From an uncultured Anaerosolibacter sp. (lineage in GTDB: Bacteria; Bacillota_A; Clostridia; Peptostreptococcales; Thermotaleaceae): 15,971 nucleotides of DNA. Both the position numbers and the translations under genes were made by a program. Positions 1 through 11,367 of the stretch are shown one piece after another. Numbering within the stretch: the first letter of the stretch is position 1; each line of letters begins with the position of its first letter. The notes under the pieces were generated by a model, which was not told where the DNA came from, searched no databases, and saw only the letters and a program-made list of their open reading frames with translations. Where the stretch lies: assembly GCA_937948705.1 (NCBI GenBank), contig CALECF010000167.1:1-15971 (forward strand). Direction: 5' to 3'.

Positions 1-127
1 CAAAACCATATCTCTTGTTTAAAGTCATTGTGATTGCTGCTGTTAACGTTGTTTTACCGTGGTCAACGTGTCCGATTGTACCAATGTTTACGTGGGGCTT
101 ATTTCTTTCAAATTTAGCTTTTGCCAT
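1..127 (-). CDS. tuf: Elongation factor Tu, N-terminal part (runs off the left edge)
   Basis: This is the first 42 codons of EF-Tu, the GTPase that carries aminoacyl-tRNA to the ribosomal A site. The visible protein begins [20 protein letters not shown] and continues with the P-loop GHVDHGKT at residues 19-26, both diagnostic of the family. The ATG at 125-127 follows an AAGGAGG ribosome binding site. It is the last visible gene of the unit rplGB-rpsL-rpsG-fusA-tuf, 89 bases after fusA. A second tuf copy, of which only the C-terminus is visible, lies at the right edge in the same orientation, so the two copies flank the whole locus as direct repeats. The gene is cut by the window end; nothing suggests it is broken. 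Confidence 0.97.
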   Translation of the reverse strand, partial: MAKAKFERNKPHVNIGTIGHVDHGKTTLTAAITMTLNKRYGF

Positions 128-180
128 TTCTTTCTTCCTCCTTTTAACCTTACATATAGATTGTAAAGATATTTTATGAA

Positions 181-205
181 GCTGCCAGATGATTCATCTA
201 GCAGC
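181..205 (-). other. Intercistronic hairpin between fusA and tuf
   Basis: Read on the minus strand, GCTGC-T-AGATG, a loop of AAT, then CATCT-G-GCAGC make an 11-bp stem including one U·G wobble. The wobble pairs only in the minus-strand RNA; on the plus strand it is a C/A mismatch, so the structure belongs to the operon transcript. It starts 11 bases after the fusA stop. The sequence after it (TTCATAAAATA) has no U-tract, so it is more likely an mRNA stabilising or processing element than an efficient terminator. Confidence 0.55.
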
Positions 206-216
206 ATAAATTCCTG

Positions 217-2289
217 CTACTTGTTGCCTGCGATAATTTTTTCAGCGATGCTGTTTGGTACTTGCGCATAATGGTCGAATACCATAGTATAAGTTCCTCT
301 ACCTTGCGTCTTTGAACGAAGATCTGTTGCATAGCCAAACATTTCTGACAGCGGTACAAATCCTCTAACAACTTGGGCACCTGCTCTCGCTTCCATACCC
401 TCAATTCTACCACGTCTTGAGTTAATGTCACCGATTACATCTCCCATATACTCTTCTGCCACAACAACTTCGATCTTGAAATATGGCTCAAGAACTGCTG
501 GCTTTGCTTTTCTTGCCGCTTCTTTGAATGCCATAGATCCTGCGATCTTAAATGCCATTTCAGATGAGTCTACCTCATGGTAGGATCCATCGTATAATTC
601 AACTTTTACGTCTACACATTGGTAACCTGCAAGAACACCATTTTCCATAGCGCCTTGGATACCAGCATCAACGTGAGAAATATATTCTCTTGGGATTGAT
701 CCCCCAACAGTTGAATTGACGAATTCATATCCAGCACCTGGTTCCTGTGGGAATAATCTGATCTTAACATGTCCGTATTGTCCACGACCACCAGACTGAC
801 GAGCGTACTTCATGTCTACATCTGCAGGGGCAGTAATTGTTTCTTTATAAGCAACCTGAGGCTTACCAACATTTGCTTCAACTTTAAATTCTCTAAGCAT
901 TCTATCTACGATGATTTCAAGGTGAAGTTCACCCATACCTGCGATGATTGTTTGGCCTGTTTCTTGGTTGGTCCAAGTTCTGAAAGTTGGATCCTCTTCA
1001 GCAAGTTTCTGAAGGGCAACACCCATCTTCTCTTGACCCGCCTTTGTTTTAGGCTCAATGGCGATCTCGATAACAGGCTCAGGGAATTCCATGGACTCAA
1101 GAATAATCGGATGGGCTTGATCACATAATGTGTCTCCCGTTGTTGTATCCTTTAAACCTACCGCAGCAGCGATATCACCAGCATAAACTTCTGTGATTTC
1201 TTCTCTACTATTGGCATGCATTTGAAGGATACGTCCGATTCTTTCTTTTTTCTCCTTCGTGGAGTTATATACATAAGAACCAGCCTGAAGCACTCCAGAG
1301 TATACTCTAAAGAAGCAAAGCTTTCCTACATATGGATCCGTCATGATTTTAAATGCTAGGGCTGAGAATGGCTCTGAGTCATCAGCGTGTCTCTCAGATT
1401 CTTCCTGAGTCTCAGGAAGAACACCTTGAATCGCAGGAATATCCAGCGGAGATGGCATGTATGCAACAACTGCATCCAACACCAACTGTACCCCTTTATT
1501 CTTGTAAGATGAACCACAAACAACTGGTACCATCGCATTGGCAATCGTCTGCTTTCTGATTCCCATCTTGATTTCTTCAATTGTAAGTTCTTCGCCCTCA
1601 AGATACTTCATAGTTAACTCTTCATCAGCTTCGGCTACAGCCTCTACCAACAGCAATCTGTACTCCTCAGCCTTATCCTTCATGGCAGCTGGGATCTCAA
1701 CTATTTCAATATCTTTTCCAAGATCGTCTTTATACATGTGGGCCTTCATCTCTACAAGGTCAATGATTCCAGCAAAGGTATCTTCTTCACCAATCGGTAA
1801 TTGAATTGGCACTGCTTTTGCCTTTAATCTATCTTTCATCATCTCGATAACTCTGTAAAAATCTGCACCCATGATATCCATCTTGTTTACATAGGCCATT
1901 CTTGGTACTCTATATTTATCTGCTTGACGCCATACGTTCTCTGACTGAGGCTCAACGCCACCCTTGGCACAGAATACTGCAACCGATCCGTCAAGAACAC
2001 GTAATGATCTCTCAACTTCTACTGTAAAGTCCACGTGGCCCGGTGTGTCTATAATGTTTATTCTATGATTATCCCATTGGGCAGTTGTTGCAGCAGAAGT
2101 AATTGTAATACCTCTTTCCTGCTCTTGCTCCATCCAGTCCATTGTAGCAGCACCATCATGTACTTCTCCAATTTTATGGGTTACACCTGTATAATATAGA
2201 ATTCTTTCTGTTGTTGTTGTCTTACCCGCATCGATATGCGCCATAATACCAATGTTACGGGTTCTTAATAGCGGAAACTGTCTAGGCAC
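217..2289 (-). CDS. fusA: Elongation factor G
   Basis: EF-G is the cytoplasmic GTPase that drives ribosomal translocation and, with the ribosome recycling factor, splits the ribosome. The 690 residues match the usual family length. GTPase motifs are clear: AHIDAGKT at 17-24 (P-loop), RGITI at 59-63 (switch I), DTPGH at 81-85 (G3) and NKMD at 135-138 (G4). The C-terminal half carries the expected domain III-V segments, for example GMGELHLEI and GGRGQYGHV. The start codon is GTG at 2287-2289, seven bases after GGAGG, and gives the conserved N-terminus (M)PRQFPL. It lies between rpsG and tuf, as in the classical str operon. Confidence 0.98.
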   Translation of the reverse strand: MPRQFPLLRTRNIGIMAHIDAGKTTTTERILYYTGVTHKIGEVHDGAATMDWMEQEQERGITITSAATTAQWDNHRINIIDTPGHVDFTVEVERSLRVLDGSVAVFCAKGGVEPQSENVWRQADKYRVPRMAYVNKMDIMGADFYRVIEMMKDRLKAKAVPIQLPIGEEDTFAGIIDLVEMKAHMYKDDLGKDIEIVEIPAAMKDKAEEYRLLLVEAVAEADEELTMKYLEGEELTIEEIKMGIRKQTIANAMVPVVCGSSYKNKGVQLVLDAVVAYMPSPLDIPAIQGVLPETQEESERHADDSEPFSALAFKIMTDPYVGKLCFFRVYSGVLQAGSYVYNSTKEKKERIGRILQMHANSREEITEVYAGDIAAAVGLKDTTTGDTLCDQAHPIILESMEFPEPVIEIAIEPKTKAGQEKMGVALQKLAEEDPTFRTWTNQETGQTIIAGMGELHLEIIVDRMLREFKVEANVGKPQVAYKETITAPADVDMKYARQSGGRGQYGHVKIRLFPQEPGAGYEFVNSTVGGSIPREYISHVDAGIQGAMENGVLAGYQCVDVKVELYDGSYHEVDSSEMAFKIAGSMAFKEAARKAKPAVLEPYFKIEVVVAEEYMGDVIGDINSRRGRIEGMEARAGAQVVRGFVPLSEMFGYATDLRSKTQGRGTYTMVFDHYAQVPNSIAEKIIAGNK

Positions 2290-2327
2290 AATTTTTCCTC
2301 CTTTCTTTTCTCGGAATTGCTACAGAA

Positions 2328-2345
2328 AATATTGTTCCCAATATT
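2328..2345 (-). other. Small hairpin upstream of fusA
   Basis: AATATTG and CAATATT form a 7-bp perfect stem around a 4-base loop. It sits directly beside the larger rpsG-fusA hairpin (2348-2373), giving two tandem stem-loops in the 95-base gap before the fusA ribosome binding site. It is AT-rich and has no adjacent U-tract, so its role is unknown. Confidence 0.4.
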
Positions 2346-2347
2346 AT

Positions 2348-2373
2348 GTTTGCTAAACCAAGGTTTAGCAAAC
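2348..2373 (-). other. Perfect intercistronic hairpin between rpsG and fusA
   Basis: GTTTGCTAAACC and GGTTTAGCAAAC are perfect complements separated by two bases, giving a stem of 11-12 bp. It begins 11 bases after the rpsG stop. On the minus strand it is followed by ATAATATTGGG, not a run of T, so it does not look like a standard terminator. A processing or 3'-end stabilising role is inferred. Confidence 0.6.
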
Positions 2374-2384
2374 TCTTTCTATTA

Positions 2385-2918
<534 letters not shown>

Positions 2919-2982
2919 TGCGTCTCATAATATATATGAAATCCATCCCCTATTGGAGAGTGGATGCTTTTCGCTCGACGTT

Positions 2983-3399
2983 TTACTTCGCTTTAGGTCT
3001 CTTCGTACCATACTTAGATCTAGACTGGTTTCTGTTTTTAACTCCTGCAGTATCTAGGGTACCTCTTACGATGTGGTATCTTACCCCTGGTAAGTCTTTT
3101 ACCCTGCCGCCTCTGATTAACACAACGCTATGCTCTTGTAAGTTATGACCAACACCCGGGATATACGCTGTTACCTCGATACCGTTTGTTAATCTTACCC
3201 TTGCAACTTTTCTTAACGCTGAGTTAGGCTTCTTTGGCGTTACAGTCTTTACTGATGTACATACTCCTCTTTTTTGTGGAGCACTAATCTCAGTTGACTT
3301 TCTGCGCAAAGTGTTTAATCCTTTTTGTAAAGCTGGAGCTGTTGATTTGTACTCAACTTTTTCTCTACCCTTACGTACTAATTGGCTAATTGTAGGCAT
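2983..3399 (-). CDS. rpsL: 30S ribosomal protein S12
   Basis: S12 sits at the decoding centre and controls accuracy of tRNA selection. The product is 138 residues and begins [12 protein letters not shown]. The ATG at 3397-3399 lies eight bases after GGAGG; an upstream in-frame GTG overlaps the SD and is rejected. Conserved blocks include [20 protein letters not shown] and [13 protein letters not shown]. The lysines in the last two blocks, where streptomycin-resistance changes usually occur, have the wild-type residue. The aspartate of VKDLPG is the position methylthiolated in many bacteria. It carries the roughly 13-residue insertion before PQKRG that is typical of Gram-positives relative to E. 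coli. Confidence 0.98.
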   Translation of the reverse strand: MPTISQLVRKGREKVEYKSTAPALQKGLNTLRRKSTEISAPQKRGVCTSVKTVTPKKPNSALRKVARVRLTNGIEVTAYIPGVGHNLQEHSVVLIRGGRVKDLPGVRYHIVRGTLDTAGVKNRNQSRSKYGTKRPKAK

Positions 3400-3445
3400 T
3401 CTGTGCACCTCCTTCTAATTCCATGGTTCTTTTAATATTTATATA

Positions 3446-3467
3446 CATAGGAAAACCTAAGCCTATG
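3446..3467 (-). other. Hairpin upstream of rpsL with an alternative pairing partner
   Basis: CATAGG and CCTATG form a 6-bp stem around a 10-base loop, 46 bases before the rpsL ATG. The upstream-in-transcript CATAGG-type arm can also pair with an ACCTATTATC segment around 3471-3481, so two exclusive folds are possible. No U-tract follows. This could be a leader switch or chance; it is weakly supported. Confidence 0.3.
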
Positions 3468-3487
3468 CTTGATAATAGGTAATTGGC

Positions 3488-3512
3488 GCATAGAAGTCAT
3501 TGGACTCTATGC
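3488..3512 (-). other. Hairpin just after the rplGB stop
   Basis: GCATAG-AGTC, a loop of CAAT, GACT-T-CTATGC on the minus strand gives a 10-bp stem with one bulged T. It starts seven bases after the rplGB stop codon. As with the other junctions of this operon, no U-tract follows, so an intrinsic terminator is unlikely. Confidence 0.5.
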
Positions 3513-3519
3513 CTCCATG

Positions 3520-3765
3520 TTACCTAAGGATCACAACTGTAGCAGCACTCACTTCGATGCCACACGCTTTTCCCAATTTTTTCATGGATTCTACGTATAC
3601 GATCTGAAGTTGTACTTCTTTCGCCGCATCCTCGATACTTCTTGTTACGTGTTTTTCCGCATCTTTTGCAATAAAAAGGGTCTGGGCTTTGCCATCCTTA
3701 ATCGCCTTTAATGCTTGCTTTGTTCCAATAACTAATTTGTTCTGGGTTTTTAACTCGTCTAACAT
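3520..3765 (-). CDS. rplGB: L7Ae-family ribosomal / kink-turn RNA-binding protein (YbxF-like)
   Basis: This is a small (81-residue) member of the L7Ae/L30e/S12e/Gadd45 fold family. The segments LVIGTKQALKAIKDGKAQTL and ESMKKLGKACGIEVSAA match Bacillus subtilis YbxF, a kink-turn RNA-binding protein. Family knowledge places it with the ribosome, although its precise task is not settled. The ATG at 3763-3765 follows AAGGAGG at ideal spacing. It sits between rpoC and rpsL, as in many Firmicutes, and is the first gene after the promoter at 3870-3898. A 34-base perfect dyad lies just upstream in its leader. It is not to be confused with ribosomal L7/L12 or bacterial L30. Confidence 0.93.
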   Translation of the reverse strand: MLDELKTQNKLVIGTKQALKAIKDGKAQTLFIAKDAEKHVTRSIEDAAKEVQLQIVYVESMKKLGKACGIEVSAATVVILR

Positions 3766-3791
3766 TTATAGTATCCTCCTTTAATAAACAT

Positions 3792-3825
3792 CTGAAAGAT
3801 TATGTGTATACACATAATCTTTCAG
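3792..3825 (-). other. 34-base perfect inverted repeat in the rplGB leader
   Basis: Each half is 17 bases (CTGAAAGATTATGTGTA and its exact complement), with no spacer. In RNA it would fold into a stem of about 15 bp with a four-base loop. It lies 26 bases upstream of the rplGB start, immediately before the SD, and downstream of the predicted start of transcription near 3863. Neither side has a proper U-tract. It may stabilise mRNA, be processed, or dampen read-through from rpoC; as DNA it could also be a protein binding site. Confidence 0.7.
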
Positions 3826-3869
3826 TACATTTAAAAAGTCCACTATCTCGTTATTTTACACACTTTGAT

Positions 3870-3898
3870 ATTTTACCACTAAGGGTCATACCTGTCAA
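3870..3898 (-). promoter_or_regulatory. Sigma-A promoter for rplGB-rpsL-rpsG-fusA-tuf
   Basis: On the minus strand a perfect TTGACA (3898-3893) is followed by a 17-base spacer and TAAAAT (3875-3870), with a TG one base before the -10 box (extended -10). The -35 box lies only four bases past the rpoC stop codon. Transcription should begin near 3863, giving a leader of about 98 nt for rplGB. No terminator separates it from rpoC, so read-through probably also contributes. Confidence 0.75.
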
Positions 3899-3901
3899 CA
3901 A

Positions 3902-6900
3902 CTAATTGTTAACCGGCTCTTTTGGACTATTTTCATGGGAAATCGCAATATCCTTGTATCTTCTCATCCCTGTACCTGCTGGAATAAGTTTACCAATGAT
4001 TACATTTTCCTTTAATCCAATAAGATGATCTTCTTTACCCTTAATCGCAGCCTCAGTTAACACCCTTGTGGTTTCCTGGAAGGACGCCGCTGACAAGAAA
4101 GATTCTGTCGCAAGGGATGCTTTTGTAATACCAAGCAGGACTCTTCTACCTACAGCGGGCTTGCCGCCATTTTCTTCTGTACGGTTGTTGTCTTCTTGGA
4201 AATCATACAGGTTAATCAGTCCGCCAGGAAGAAGTTCTGTATCACCTGAATCTTCTATTTTTACCTTGGCGATCATTTGTCTTACAATTACCTCTATATG
4301 TTTATCATTGATATCAACGCCCTGCATTCTATAAACTCGTTGCACTTCGCGGACAAGATATTGCTGTGCACCGCTTACACCTTTAATTCTTAGAATGTCA
4401 TGAGGATTTACAGAACCTTCTGTAATCTCGTCTCCAGCTTCCAATTGTTGACCATTCTTTACCTTGATTCTAGAACCATAAGAAATGGAGTACGTCCTAA
4501 CTTCTCCATCAGGAGACGTCACGATGACTTCACGTTTCTTCTTGGTTTCACTGATGGTAGCTACACCATCCATCTCAGCTATAATTGCCAATCCTTTTGG
4601 CTTCCGAGCTTCAAAAAGTTCTTCTACCCTTGGAAGACCTTGGGTGATATCCGAACCCGCAACCCCGCCGGTATGGAAGGTACGCATGGTTAACTGTGTT
4701 CCAGGCTCACCGATGGATTGGGCAGCAATAATACCTACTGCTTCTCCAACATTTACAGGCTCCCCTGTTGCTAAGTTTCTTCCATAGCATATACCACACA
4801 CACCATGTCTTGTTCTACAGTGCAGCACTGTTCTTATCTTTACCTTTTTCATTCCAGCAGCAATCATGGTCTCTGCCGCTTTTACTGAAATCATTTTGTT
4901 TGCTTGAACAATAACCTTGCCCGTTTCAGGATGAATAATATCTTCAAGGGCGTATCTTCCTTCAATTCGATCATATAGCGGTTCTATGATCTCATTTCCA
5001 TCTCTGTAATCTTCTGCTGCGATGCCTTCGTTGGTACCACAATCGTATTCTCGTATAATAACATCCTGGCTTACGTCAACCAATCTTCTTGTCAAATAAC
5101 CAGAGTCAGCTGTACGTAACGCTGTATCTGCAAGACCTTTTCTAGCACCGTGGGTGGATATAAAGTACTCAAGTACTGATAATCCTTCACGGAAGTTTGC
5201 TTTGATTGGCATTTCAACTGTATGACCTGATGCATTGGCCATCAAACCACGCATACCGCCTAACTGACGGATCTGGTTTTTACTACCCCTTGCACCAGAA
5301 TGAGCCATGATAAATACGTTGTTTAACCTACCAAGGTTTTTCATCAACGCATCAGTTACTTTTTCCGTTGTTTCCTGCCATATTTGAATAACTTTTTCAT
5401 ATCGCTCTTCATCAGAGATGAGTCCTCTTCTGTATGCCTTCTCATATTTATCTACAATCTCATCGGCTTCAGACAACAATTGTTCTTTCTCCTGTGGAAT
5501 CTCCATATCGGATACACTAATCGTGATTGCTCCGATGGTTGAATAATGGAAGCCCATCTCTTTGATATGATCTAATAATAGAGCCGTTACTGTATTTCCA
5601 TGGACTCTAAAGCATTTATCAATAATAATTCCTAAGGACTTCTTATCGCAGAGGAAGTCTACTTCTAATGAATATAGATCCTCTTCTCTATTCACAAAGC
5701 CTAGGTCTTGAGGAATTTTTTCATTGAATATAAATCTTCCAACAGTGCCTTCTACTAGCTTACCAGGATCATTCTCGGAAAGTTTCCTTCGAACCTTAAC
5801 TTTTGCATGTAATCCTACAACCTTGTTTTCATAAGCCATCAACATTTCTTCATGATCCTTAAAGATCATGCCTTCTCCAAGCTCACCCTCAACCTCTACC
5901 GTCATATAGTAACTACCTAGTACCATATCCTGGGTAGGTGTTGTAACCGGAGATCCATCCTTTGGATTCAGGATGTTGTTTACAGATAGCATTAGGAATC
6001 TTGCTTCCGCTTGGGATTCTACGGAAAGTGGTACGTGAACAGCCATTTGGTCTCCGTCAAAATCCGCATTGTATGCTGTACATACCAATGGGTGGAGTTT
6101 AATTGCCTTACCTTCTACTAGAATCGGCTCGAACGCTTGAATTCCTAGTCTATGTAGCGTTGGGGCACGGTTCAGTAACACAGGATGCTCTCGAATGACT
6201 TCTTCTAATACATCCCAAACCTCTGATCGAACACGTTCTACCATTCTTTTAGCACTTTTAATGTTATGGGCATATCCATCATTTACCAATCTTTTCATGA
6301 CGAATGGCTTAAATAACTCAAGGGCCATTTTCTTTGGTAGTCCACATTGATAGAATTTCAATTCAGGTCCTACAACGATAACAGAACGTCCAGAGTAGTC
6401 AACACGCTTACCCAATAAGTTCTGGCGGAAACGACCCTGCTTACCCTTTAGCATGTCGGATAAGGATTTTAATGGCCTGTTTCCTGGTCCAGTCACAGGT
6501 CTTCCTCTTCTGCCGTTGTCAATCAATGCATCTACAGCTTCTTGGAGCATTCTTTTTTCATTTCTTACGATGATATCAGGTGCTCCAAGGTCTAATAGTC
6601 TCTTTAGACGATTATTTCTGTTGATTACTCTTCGATATAAATCATTTAAATCTGAGGTAGCAAATCTTCCACCATCTAACTGTACCATTGGTCTTAGATC
6701 AGGCGGAATGACAGGCACAACATCCAAGATCATCCAATCCGGCTTGTTGGTGGATTTTTTAAAGGCTTCAACCACCTCAAGTCTTCGAATGGTTCGAATC
6801 CTTTTCTGTCCTGAGCTATCTCTCAGCTTTAACCTTAGATCCTTTGAAAGTTTCTCAAGATCTATTTGCTTTAAAATATCCTTGATTGCCTCTGCGCCCA

Positions 6901-7408
6901 TGGAAGCTTTGAAAGCATTTCCATATTTATCTCTGTACTCTCTATATTCTTTTTCGCTTAATAGCTGCTTATAGCTTAAGGATGTTTCCATTGGGTTGGT
7001 AACGATATAGGACGCAAAATACAGTACCTTCTCCAAGGATCGAGGAGACATATCCAGTAATAGTCCCATGCGGCTCGGTATTCCCTTGAAATACCAAATA
7101 TGAGATACAGGTGCAGCCAATTCAATATGACCCATTCTCTCACGTCTTACTTTAGACTTTGTTACCTCTACGCCACAACGATCACATACAACACCTTTGT
7201 ATCTTACTCTTTTATATTTCCCACAATGGCATTCCCAGTCTTTTTGAGGTCCAAATATTTTCTCGCAAAAAAGACCTTCCTTTTCTGGCTTCAGTGTTCT
7301 ATAGTTGATTGTTTCAGGCTTTTTTACCTCACCCTTGGACCAGCTTCTAATCTTCTCCGGTGATGCAAGACCTATTTTAATTGACTCAAAATTATTTAAT
7401 TCATACAA
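3902..7408 (-). CDS. rpoC: DNA-directed RNA polymerase subunit beta'
   Basis: The beta' subunit forms half of the polymerase active-site cleft. From the proposed start it is 1168 residues. It has the N-terminal zinc ribbon with cysteines at 60, 62, 75 and 78, the catalytic NADFDGD loop, the [16 protein letters not shown] segment, the second zinc cluster around [15 protein letters not shown], and the trigger-loop region [11 protein letters not shown]. The proposed start is the TTG at 7406-7408. It lies nine bases after GGAG and aligns residue for residue with the B. subtilis start at NNFE. An in-frame ATG at 7481-7483 would add 25 residues with no family counterpart; it has no good SD and sits next to a strong hairpin. 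Cotranscribed with rpoB. Confidence 0.95.
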   Translation of the reverse strand: MYELNNFESIKIGLASPEKIRSWSKGEVKKPETINYRTLKPEKEGLFCEKIFGPQKDWECHCGKYKRVRYKGVVCDRCGVEVTKSKVRRERMGHIELAAPVSHIWYFKGIPSRMGLLLDMSPRSLEKVLYFASYIVTNPMETSLSYKQLLSEKEYREYRDKYGNAFKASMGAEAIKDILKQIDLEKLSKDLRLKLRDSSGQKRIRTIRRLEVVEAFKKSTNKPDWMILDVVPVIPPDLRPMVQLDGGRFATSDLNDLYRRVINRNNRLKRLLDLGAPDIIVRNEKRMLQEAVDALIDNGRRGRPVTGPGNRPLKSLSDMLKGKQGRFRQNLLGKRVDYSGRSVIVVGPELKFYQCGLPKKMALELFKPFVMKRLVNDGYAHNIKSAKRMVERVRSEVWDVLEEVIREHPVLLNRAPTLHRLGIQAFEPILVEGKAIKLHPLVCTAYNADFDGDQMAVHVPLSVESQAEARFLMLSVNNILNPKDGSPVTTPTQDMVLGSYYMTVEVEGELGEGMIFKDHEEMLMAYENKVVGLHAKVKVRRKLSENDPGKLVEGTVGRFIFNEKIPQDLGFVNREEDLYSLEVDFLCDKKSLGIIIDKCFRVHGNTVTALLLDHIKEMGFHYSTIGAITISVSDMEIPQEKEQLLSEADEIVDKYEKAYRRGLISDEERYEKVIQIWQETTEKVTDALMKNLGRLNNVFIMAHSGARGSKNQIRQLGGMRGLMANASGHTVEMPIKANFREGLSVLEYFISTHGARKGLADTALRTADSGYLTRRLVDVSQDVIIREYDCGTNEGIAAEDYRDGNEIIEPLYDRIEGRYALEDIIHPETGKVIVQANKMISVKAAETMIAAGMKKVKIRTVLHCRTRHGVCGICYGRNLATGEPVNVGEAVGIIAAQSIGEPGTQLTMRTFHTGGVAGSDITQGLPRVEELFEARKPKGLAIIAEMDGVATISETKKKREVIVTSPDGEVRTYSISYGSRIKVKNGQQLEAGDEITEGSVNPHDILRIKGVSGAQQYLVREVQRVYRMQGVDINDKHIEVIVRQMIAKVKIEDSGDTELLPGGLINLYDFQEDNNRTEENGGKPAVGRRVLLGITKASLATESFLSAASFQETTRVLTEAAIKGKEDHLIGLKENVIIGKLIPAGTGMRRYKDIAISHENSPKEPVNN

Positions 7409-7488
7409 GGAGTTTCTCTCCCTTCTTATTGGTTTAATGATGATTCCCGTTCTTTTTGTGAATTCAACACCTTCACTGCTCATTGCTA

Positions 7489-7518
7489 ATCCAGATGGAA
7501 ACTTTGTTCCACCTGGAT
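7489..7518 (-). other. Strong hairpin between rpoB and rpoC
   Basis: On the minus strand ATCCAGGTGGAA pairs with TTCCATCTGGAT around a 6-base loop, a 12-bp stem with one G·U wobble. It lies 43 bases after the rpoB stop and ends five bases before the in-frame ATG at 7483. No run of T follows, so it is not a terminator. It would hinder initiation at that ATG, which agrees with the downstream TTG being the rpoC start. An RNase processing signal is possible. Confidence 0.6.
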
Positions 7519-7561
7519 CTTAACCTTTCATGATTCAGTGTTACCATTCTATGCAAGCTAA

Positions 7562-10500
7562 TTAAAATTCGTCATCATATTCTTCATATTCACTATAATC
7601 GTCTTCGTTAATATCTTCTCTTTCAATATCCTCTTCGTCAAAAATTTCCTCTGAATCAGTATCCTCTTTAACATCTTGCTCCTCATATTCTTCGGTATAA
7701 TTACTGAATTCCTCTCCCTCAAGAATTACATTCAAGTCGCTGATATCTTCCTCTACAGATTCCTTGATTTCTAATTCTGCGTCATCTTCAGTTAACACCT
7801 TCACATCGAGGGCTAAACTTTGTAGTTCCTTGATCAATACTTTAAAGGATTCAGGAACTCCTGGTTCTGGTATATTTTCCCCTTTGACAATGGCCTCGTA
7901 GGTTTTTACACGACCGATTACATCGTCAGACTTTACTGTTAAAATTTCTTGCAGGGTATGAGCTGCCCCATATGCCTCTAATGCCCAAACCTCCATCTCA
8001 CCAAAACGCTGGCCTCCGAATTGAGCTTTACCGCCCAACGGTTGCTGGGTAACCAAAGAGTATGGTCCAGTACTTCTTGCATGGATTTTATCAGCTACCA
8101 AGTGGTGAAGTTTCAACATGTATAGATACCCGACGGTTACTCGGTTGTCAAATGGCATACCTGTTCTACCGTCAAACAATTGAAGCTTTCCATCTTCTGG
8201 ATATCCACATTCTGTTAATGCTTCGCGAATATCCTGCTCACTAGCACCATCAAATACCGGTGTTGCCACCTTCCAGCCTTTTTTCTTAGCAGCGAGACCC
8301 AAGTGTACTTCTAATACCTGCCCAATGTTCATACGAGAAGGTACGCCTAGGGGATTCAATACAACCTGAAGTGGTGTCCCATCCTCAAGGAATGGCATAT
8401 CTTCCTCAGGTAATATCCTAGAAATTACACCTTTGTTACCATGGCGTCCTGCCATTTTATCCCCTACATTTATTTTTCTCTTCTTCGCAATATAACATCT
8501 TACTAATATATTAACGCCTGGTGGCAATTCATCCCCATTTTCACGGGTAAATACTTTTACATCTACAATAATCCCTGATTCACCATGGGGTACCCTTAAG
8601 GATGTATCCCTTACTTCTCTAGCCTTTTCACCAAAAATTGCCCGTAGCAATCTTTCTTCAGCCGTAAGTTCTGTTTCTCCCTTTGGTGTCACTTTACCAA
8701 CAAGGATATCTCCAGAGTTAACCTCTGCTCCAATCCGAATAATTCCTCTTTCATCTAGATCTCTTAGAGCATCTTCGCCAACGTTTGGTATATCTCTTGT
8801 GATTTCCTCAGGTCCTAGCTTTGTATCACGGGCCTCTGCTTCATACTCTTCGATATGAATGGAGGTCAGGCGATCTTCCATAACAAGTCGCTCATTCAAG
8901 AGAATAGCATCCTCATAGTTATAGCCTTCCCAAGTCATGAAACCAATTAGTAGATTTGTTCCTAGAGCGATTTCACCATTGTCAGTAGATGGTCCATCGG
9001 CGATGGTGTCTCCCTTAGCAATACGCTCTCCCTTTTCAACAATCGGCTTTTGATTGATGCATGTTCCTTGGTTAGAACGTTTGAACTTCAACAGCTTATA
9101 TCTGTCACGGCCTCCATCGGAGTCCCTTTTAATAACAATCTCATCTGCACTTACTCGGTCGATGATTCCTGCATTTTTTGCTAACAATACTACACCAGAG
9201 TCCTTGGCTGAAATGTACTCCATTCCTGTTCCAATGATAGGAGCATCCGTTCTTAATAATGGAACCGCCTGGCGTTGCATGTTGGCTCCCATGAGGGCAC
9301 GGTTTGCATCATCGTTTTCCAAGAACGGAATCATTGCTGTGGCCACAGATACCACTTGTTTTGGTGATACATCCATGTAATCTACTTCATCCTTTGGCAC
9401 AACGTCGATACCGCCATTCTTCGTTCTGGCAGTTACCCTTCGGTTCATAAATCTTCCTTCTTCATCCAAAGGTTCATTGGCCTGGGCAATGATGAATTTA
9501 TCTTCCTCATCAGCAGTTAGGTACTCGATGATTTCTGTTACCAGGTCTCTTTTCCTATCTACCTTCCGGTAAGGTGATTCAATAAATCCATAATCATTGA
9601 TTCTAGCAAAGGTACTCAATGAACCAATCAAACCAATGTTTGGACCTTCCGGAGTTTCAATTGGACACATACGTCCGTAGTGGGAATGGTGAACGTCACG
9701 AACCTCGAAACCAGCTCTTTCTCGAGATAGTCCCCCTGGTCCTAAGGCTGATAATCTTCTCTTGTGGGTTAACTCAGCCAATGGATTGGTTTGATCCATA
9801 AACTGGGACAACTGGCTGCTTCCGAAAAATTCTTTAATCGCAGCTGCCACAGGGCGAATATTAATTAGAGCTTGAGGGGTAATGACATCAATATCCTGGA
9901 TTGTCATTCTTTCCTTTACAACTCTTTCCATCCTGGAAAGTCCGATTCTAAATTGATTTTGGAGTAATTCTCCAACTGACCTTAATCTTCTATTTCCCAA
10001 ATGGTCGATATCATCTACTTCCCCAATACCATGGGCAAGATTTAATACATAACTAACAGACGCAATCATGTCATCAATGATAATATTCTTTGGTGACAGA
10101 TCTCTGTTTCTTTCCTTTAATGCTTCTCGGATTTCTGCTTCCGTTTTGTAGGTATCCAAAATTTCTCTAAGTACTGGATAATGCACTTTTCTTTCAATAC
10201 CTAAATCATCTATATTGAAGGTAATATAGTCTTTTATGTTTACAAAATGGTTACCGATGACTTTTACAGGCTTTTCGTCTTCACCAATAACAGTAACCGA
10301 TTTGATGCCTGAATTTTCAATGGCAATCGCTGTTTCTCTATCAATTTTAAAGCCTTCTTCTACGAAGATCTCCCCAGTGTGTGGATTGACGATGGTCTCA
10401 GCGGCTTTAAAATCAACAATTCTGTTTACGATACCCAGCTTCTTATTATATTTATAACGGCCTACCTTCATTAAATCGTATCGTTTTGGATCAAAAAATA

Positions 10501-11269
10501 AGGAATCAATGAGTGATCTTGCACTATCTACAGTTGGCGGCTCACCAGGTCTCAGTTTCTTATAGATTTCTAATAAACCTTCCTCCTGAGATTTTGTGTT
10601 ATCCTTGTCCAGGGTATTCATTAAGCGCTCGTCTTCGCCTAATAATTGTATGATCTCAGCATCAGTACCATAACCCATCGCTCTTAATAGAACTGTAACC
10701 GGCTGCTTTCTTGTTCTGTCTACACGGACAGAAATGATGTCATTGGAATCCGTTTCATATTCCAACCATGCACCCCTATTTGGAATAACCGTTGTGGAAA
10801 ATAGTTTTTTCCCGGTTCTATCAAATTGAAGAGAATAGTATGGCCCAGGTGATCTGACCAACTGGCTTACGATAACTCTCTCCGCGCCATTAATAATAAA
10901 GGTTCCTTTATCGGTCATCAATGGGAAGTCTCCCATGAACACCTCTTGTTCCTTTACCTCACCAGTTTCTTTATTGATTAATCTTACCTTAACCTTTAAT
11001 GGAGCAGCATAGGTAACATCTCTTTCCTTGCATTCCTCAACTTCATACTTAGGTTCTCCATCCAATGAATAATCAATAAATTCAAGAATTAGATTCCCAG
11101 TATAGTCTTGAATTGGAGAAATGTCCTCAAAGACTTCTCTTAACCCCTCCCTTAAAAACCACTCATAAGACTTACTTTGGATCTCAATCAGATTTGGCAT
11201 ATCAATTACTTCGTCAATACAGGCGTAACTCATTCTGGTTGTTCTTCCGACCTGAATAGGATGTGGCAT
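7562..11269 (-). CDS. rpoB: DNA-directed RNA polymerase subunit beta
   Basis: The beta subunit, 1235 residues, makes up the other half of the catalytic cleft and the rifampicin pocket. The pocket segment [20 protein letters not shown], followed by [10 protein letters not shown] (about residues 480-512), has wild-type residues at the usual resistance positions. Conserved blocks include [11 protein letters not shown], the [13 protein letters not shown] segment and [20 protein letters not shown] near the C-terminus. The last 71 residues are very acidic, with 36 Asp/Glu and three basic residues, and end in YDDEF. The ATG at 11267-11269 follows AAGGGGTGA. It is the first gene after a roughly 450-nt leader and its own promoter, separated from rplL by a terminator. 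Confidence 0.98.
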   Translation of the reverse strand: MPHPIQVGRTTRMSYACIDEVIDMPNLIEIQSKSYEWFLREGLREVFEDISPIQDYTGNLILEFIDYSLDGEPKYEVEECKERDVTYAAPLKVKVRLINKETGEVKEQEVFMGDFPLMTDKGTFIINGAERVIVSQLVRSPGPYYSLQFDRTGKKLFSTTVIPNRGAWLEYETDSNDIISVRVDRTRKQPVTVLLRAMGYGTDAEIIQLLGEDERLMNTLDKDNTKSQEEGLLEIYKKLRPGEPPTVDSARSLIDSLFFDPKRYDLMKVGRYKYNKKLGIVNRIVDFKAAETIVNPHTGEIFVEEGFKIDRETAIAIENSGIKSVTVIGEDEKPVKVIGNHFVNIKDYITFNIDDLGIERKVHYPVLREILDTYKTEAEIREALKERNRDLSPKNIIIDDMIASVSYVLNLAHGIGEVDDIDHLGNRRLRSVGELLQNQFRIGLSRMERVVKERMTIQDIDVITPQALINIRPVAAAIKEFFGSSQLSQFMDQTNPLAELTHKRRLSALGPGGLSRERAGFEVRDVHHSHYGRMCPIETPEGPNIGLIGSLSTFARINDYGFIESPYRKVDRKRDLVTEIIEYLTADEEDKFIIAQANEPLDEEGRFMNRRVTARTKNGGIDVVPKDEVDYMDVSPKQVVSVATAMIPFLENDDANRALMGANMQRQAVPLLRTDAPIIGTGMEYISAKDSGVVLLAKNAGIIDRVSADEIVIKRDSDGGRDRYKLLKFKRSNQGTCINQKPIVEKGERIAKGDTIADGPSTDNGEIALGTNLLIGFMTWEGYNYEDAILLNERLVMEDRLTSIHIEEYEAEARDTKLGPEEITRDIPNVGEDALRDLDERGIIRIGAEVNSGDILVGKVTPKGETELTAEERLLRAIFGEKAREVRDTSLRVPHGESGIIVDVKVFTRENGDELPPGVNILVRCYIAKKRKINVGDKMAGRHGNKGVISRILPEEDMPFLEDGTPLQVVLNPLGVPSRMNIGQVLEVHLGLAAKKKGWKVATPVFDGASEQDIREALTECGYPEDGKLQLFDGRTGMPFDNRVTVGYLYMLKLHHLVADKIHARSTGPYSLVTQQPLGGKAQFGGQRFGEMEVWALEAYGAAHTLQEILTVKSDDVIGRVKTYEAIVKGENIPEPGVPESFKVLIKELQSLALDVKVLTEDDAELEIKESVEEDISDLNVILEGEEFSNYTEEYEEQDVKEDTDSEEIFDEEDIEREDINEDDYSEYEEYDDEF

Positions 11270-11331
11270 GTTCTTTCACCCCTTGTTGTAATATAAAAGA
11301 TCGCATGCTGCTATCGCAACTGCTTGTGACG

Positions 11332-11367
11332 CCAAGGAAACTTTTGAAAACATTAGGGTTTCCATGG
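11332..11367 (-). other. Hairpin in the rpoB leader
   Basis: On the minus strand CCATGGAAAC pairs with GTTTCCTTGG around a 16-base loop, with one internal T/T mismatch. It lies 62 bases before the rpoB start and is one of several stems in the long leader. It is not followed by a T-run. Confidence 0.45.

Noticed and set aside
3792..3825. Reading the 34-base dyad as the rpoC terminator
   Set aside because: No T-run follows it on either strand, and it lies downstream of the predicted rplGB promoter, so a standard intrinsic terminator is not supported.
6453..6974. A 173-codon open frame on the plus strand inside rpoC
   Set aside because: It is fully antisense to a highly conserved part of rpoC, has no SD and resembles no family. 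It is a by-product of codon use in rpoC.
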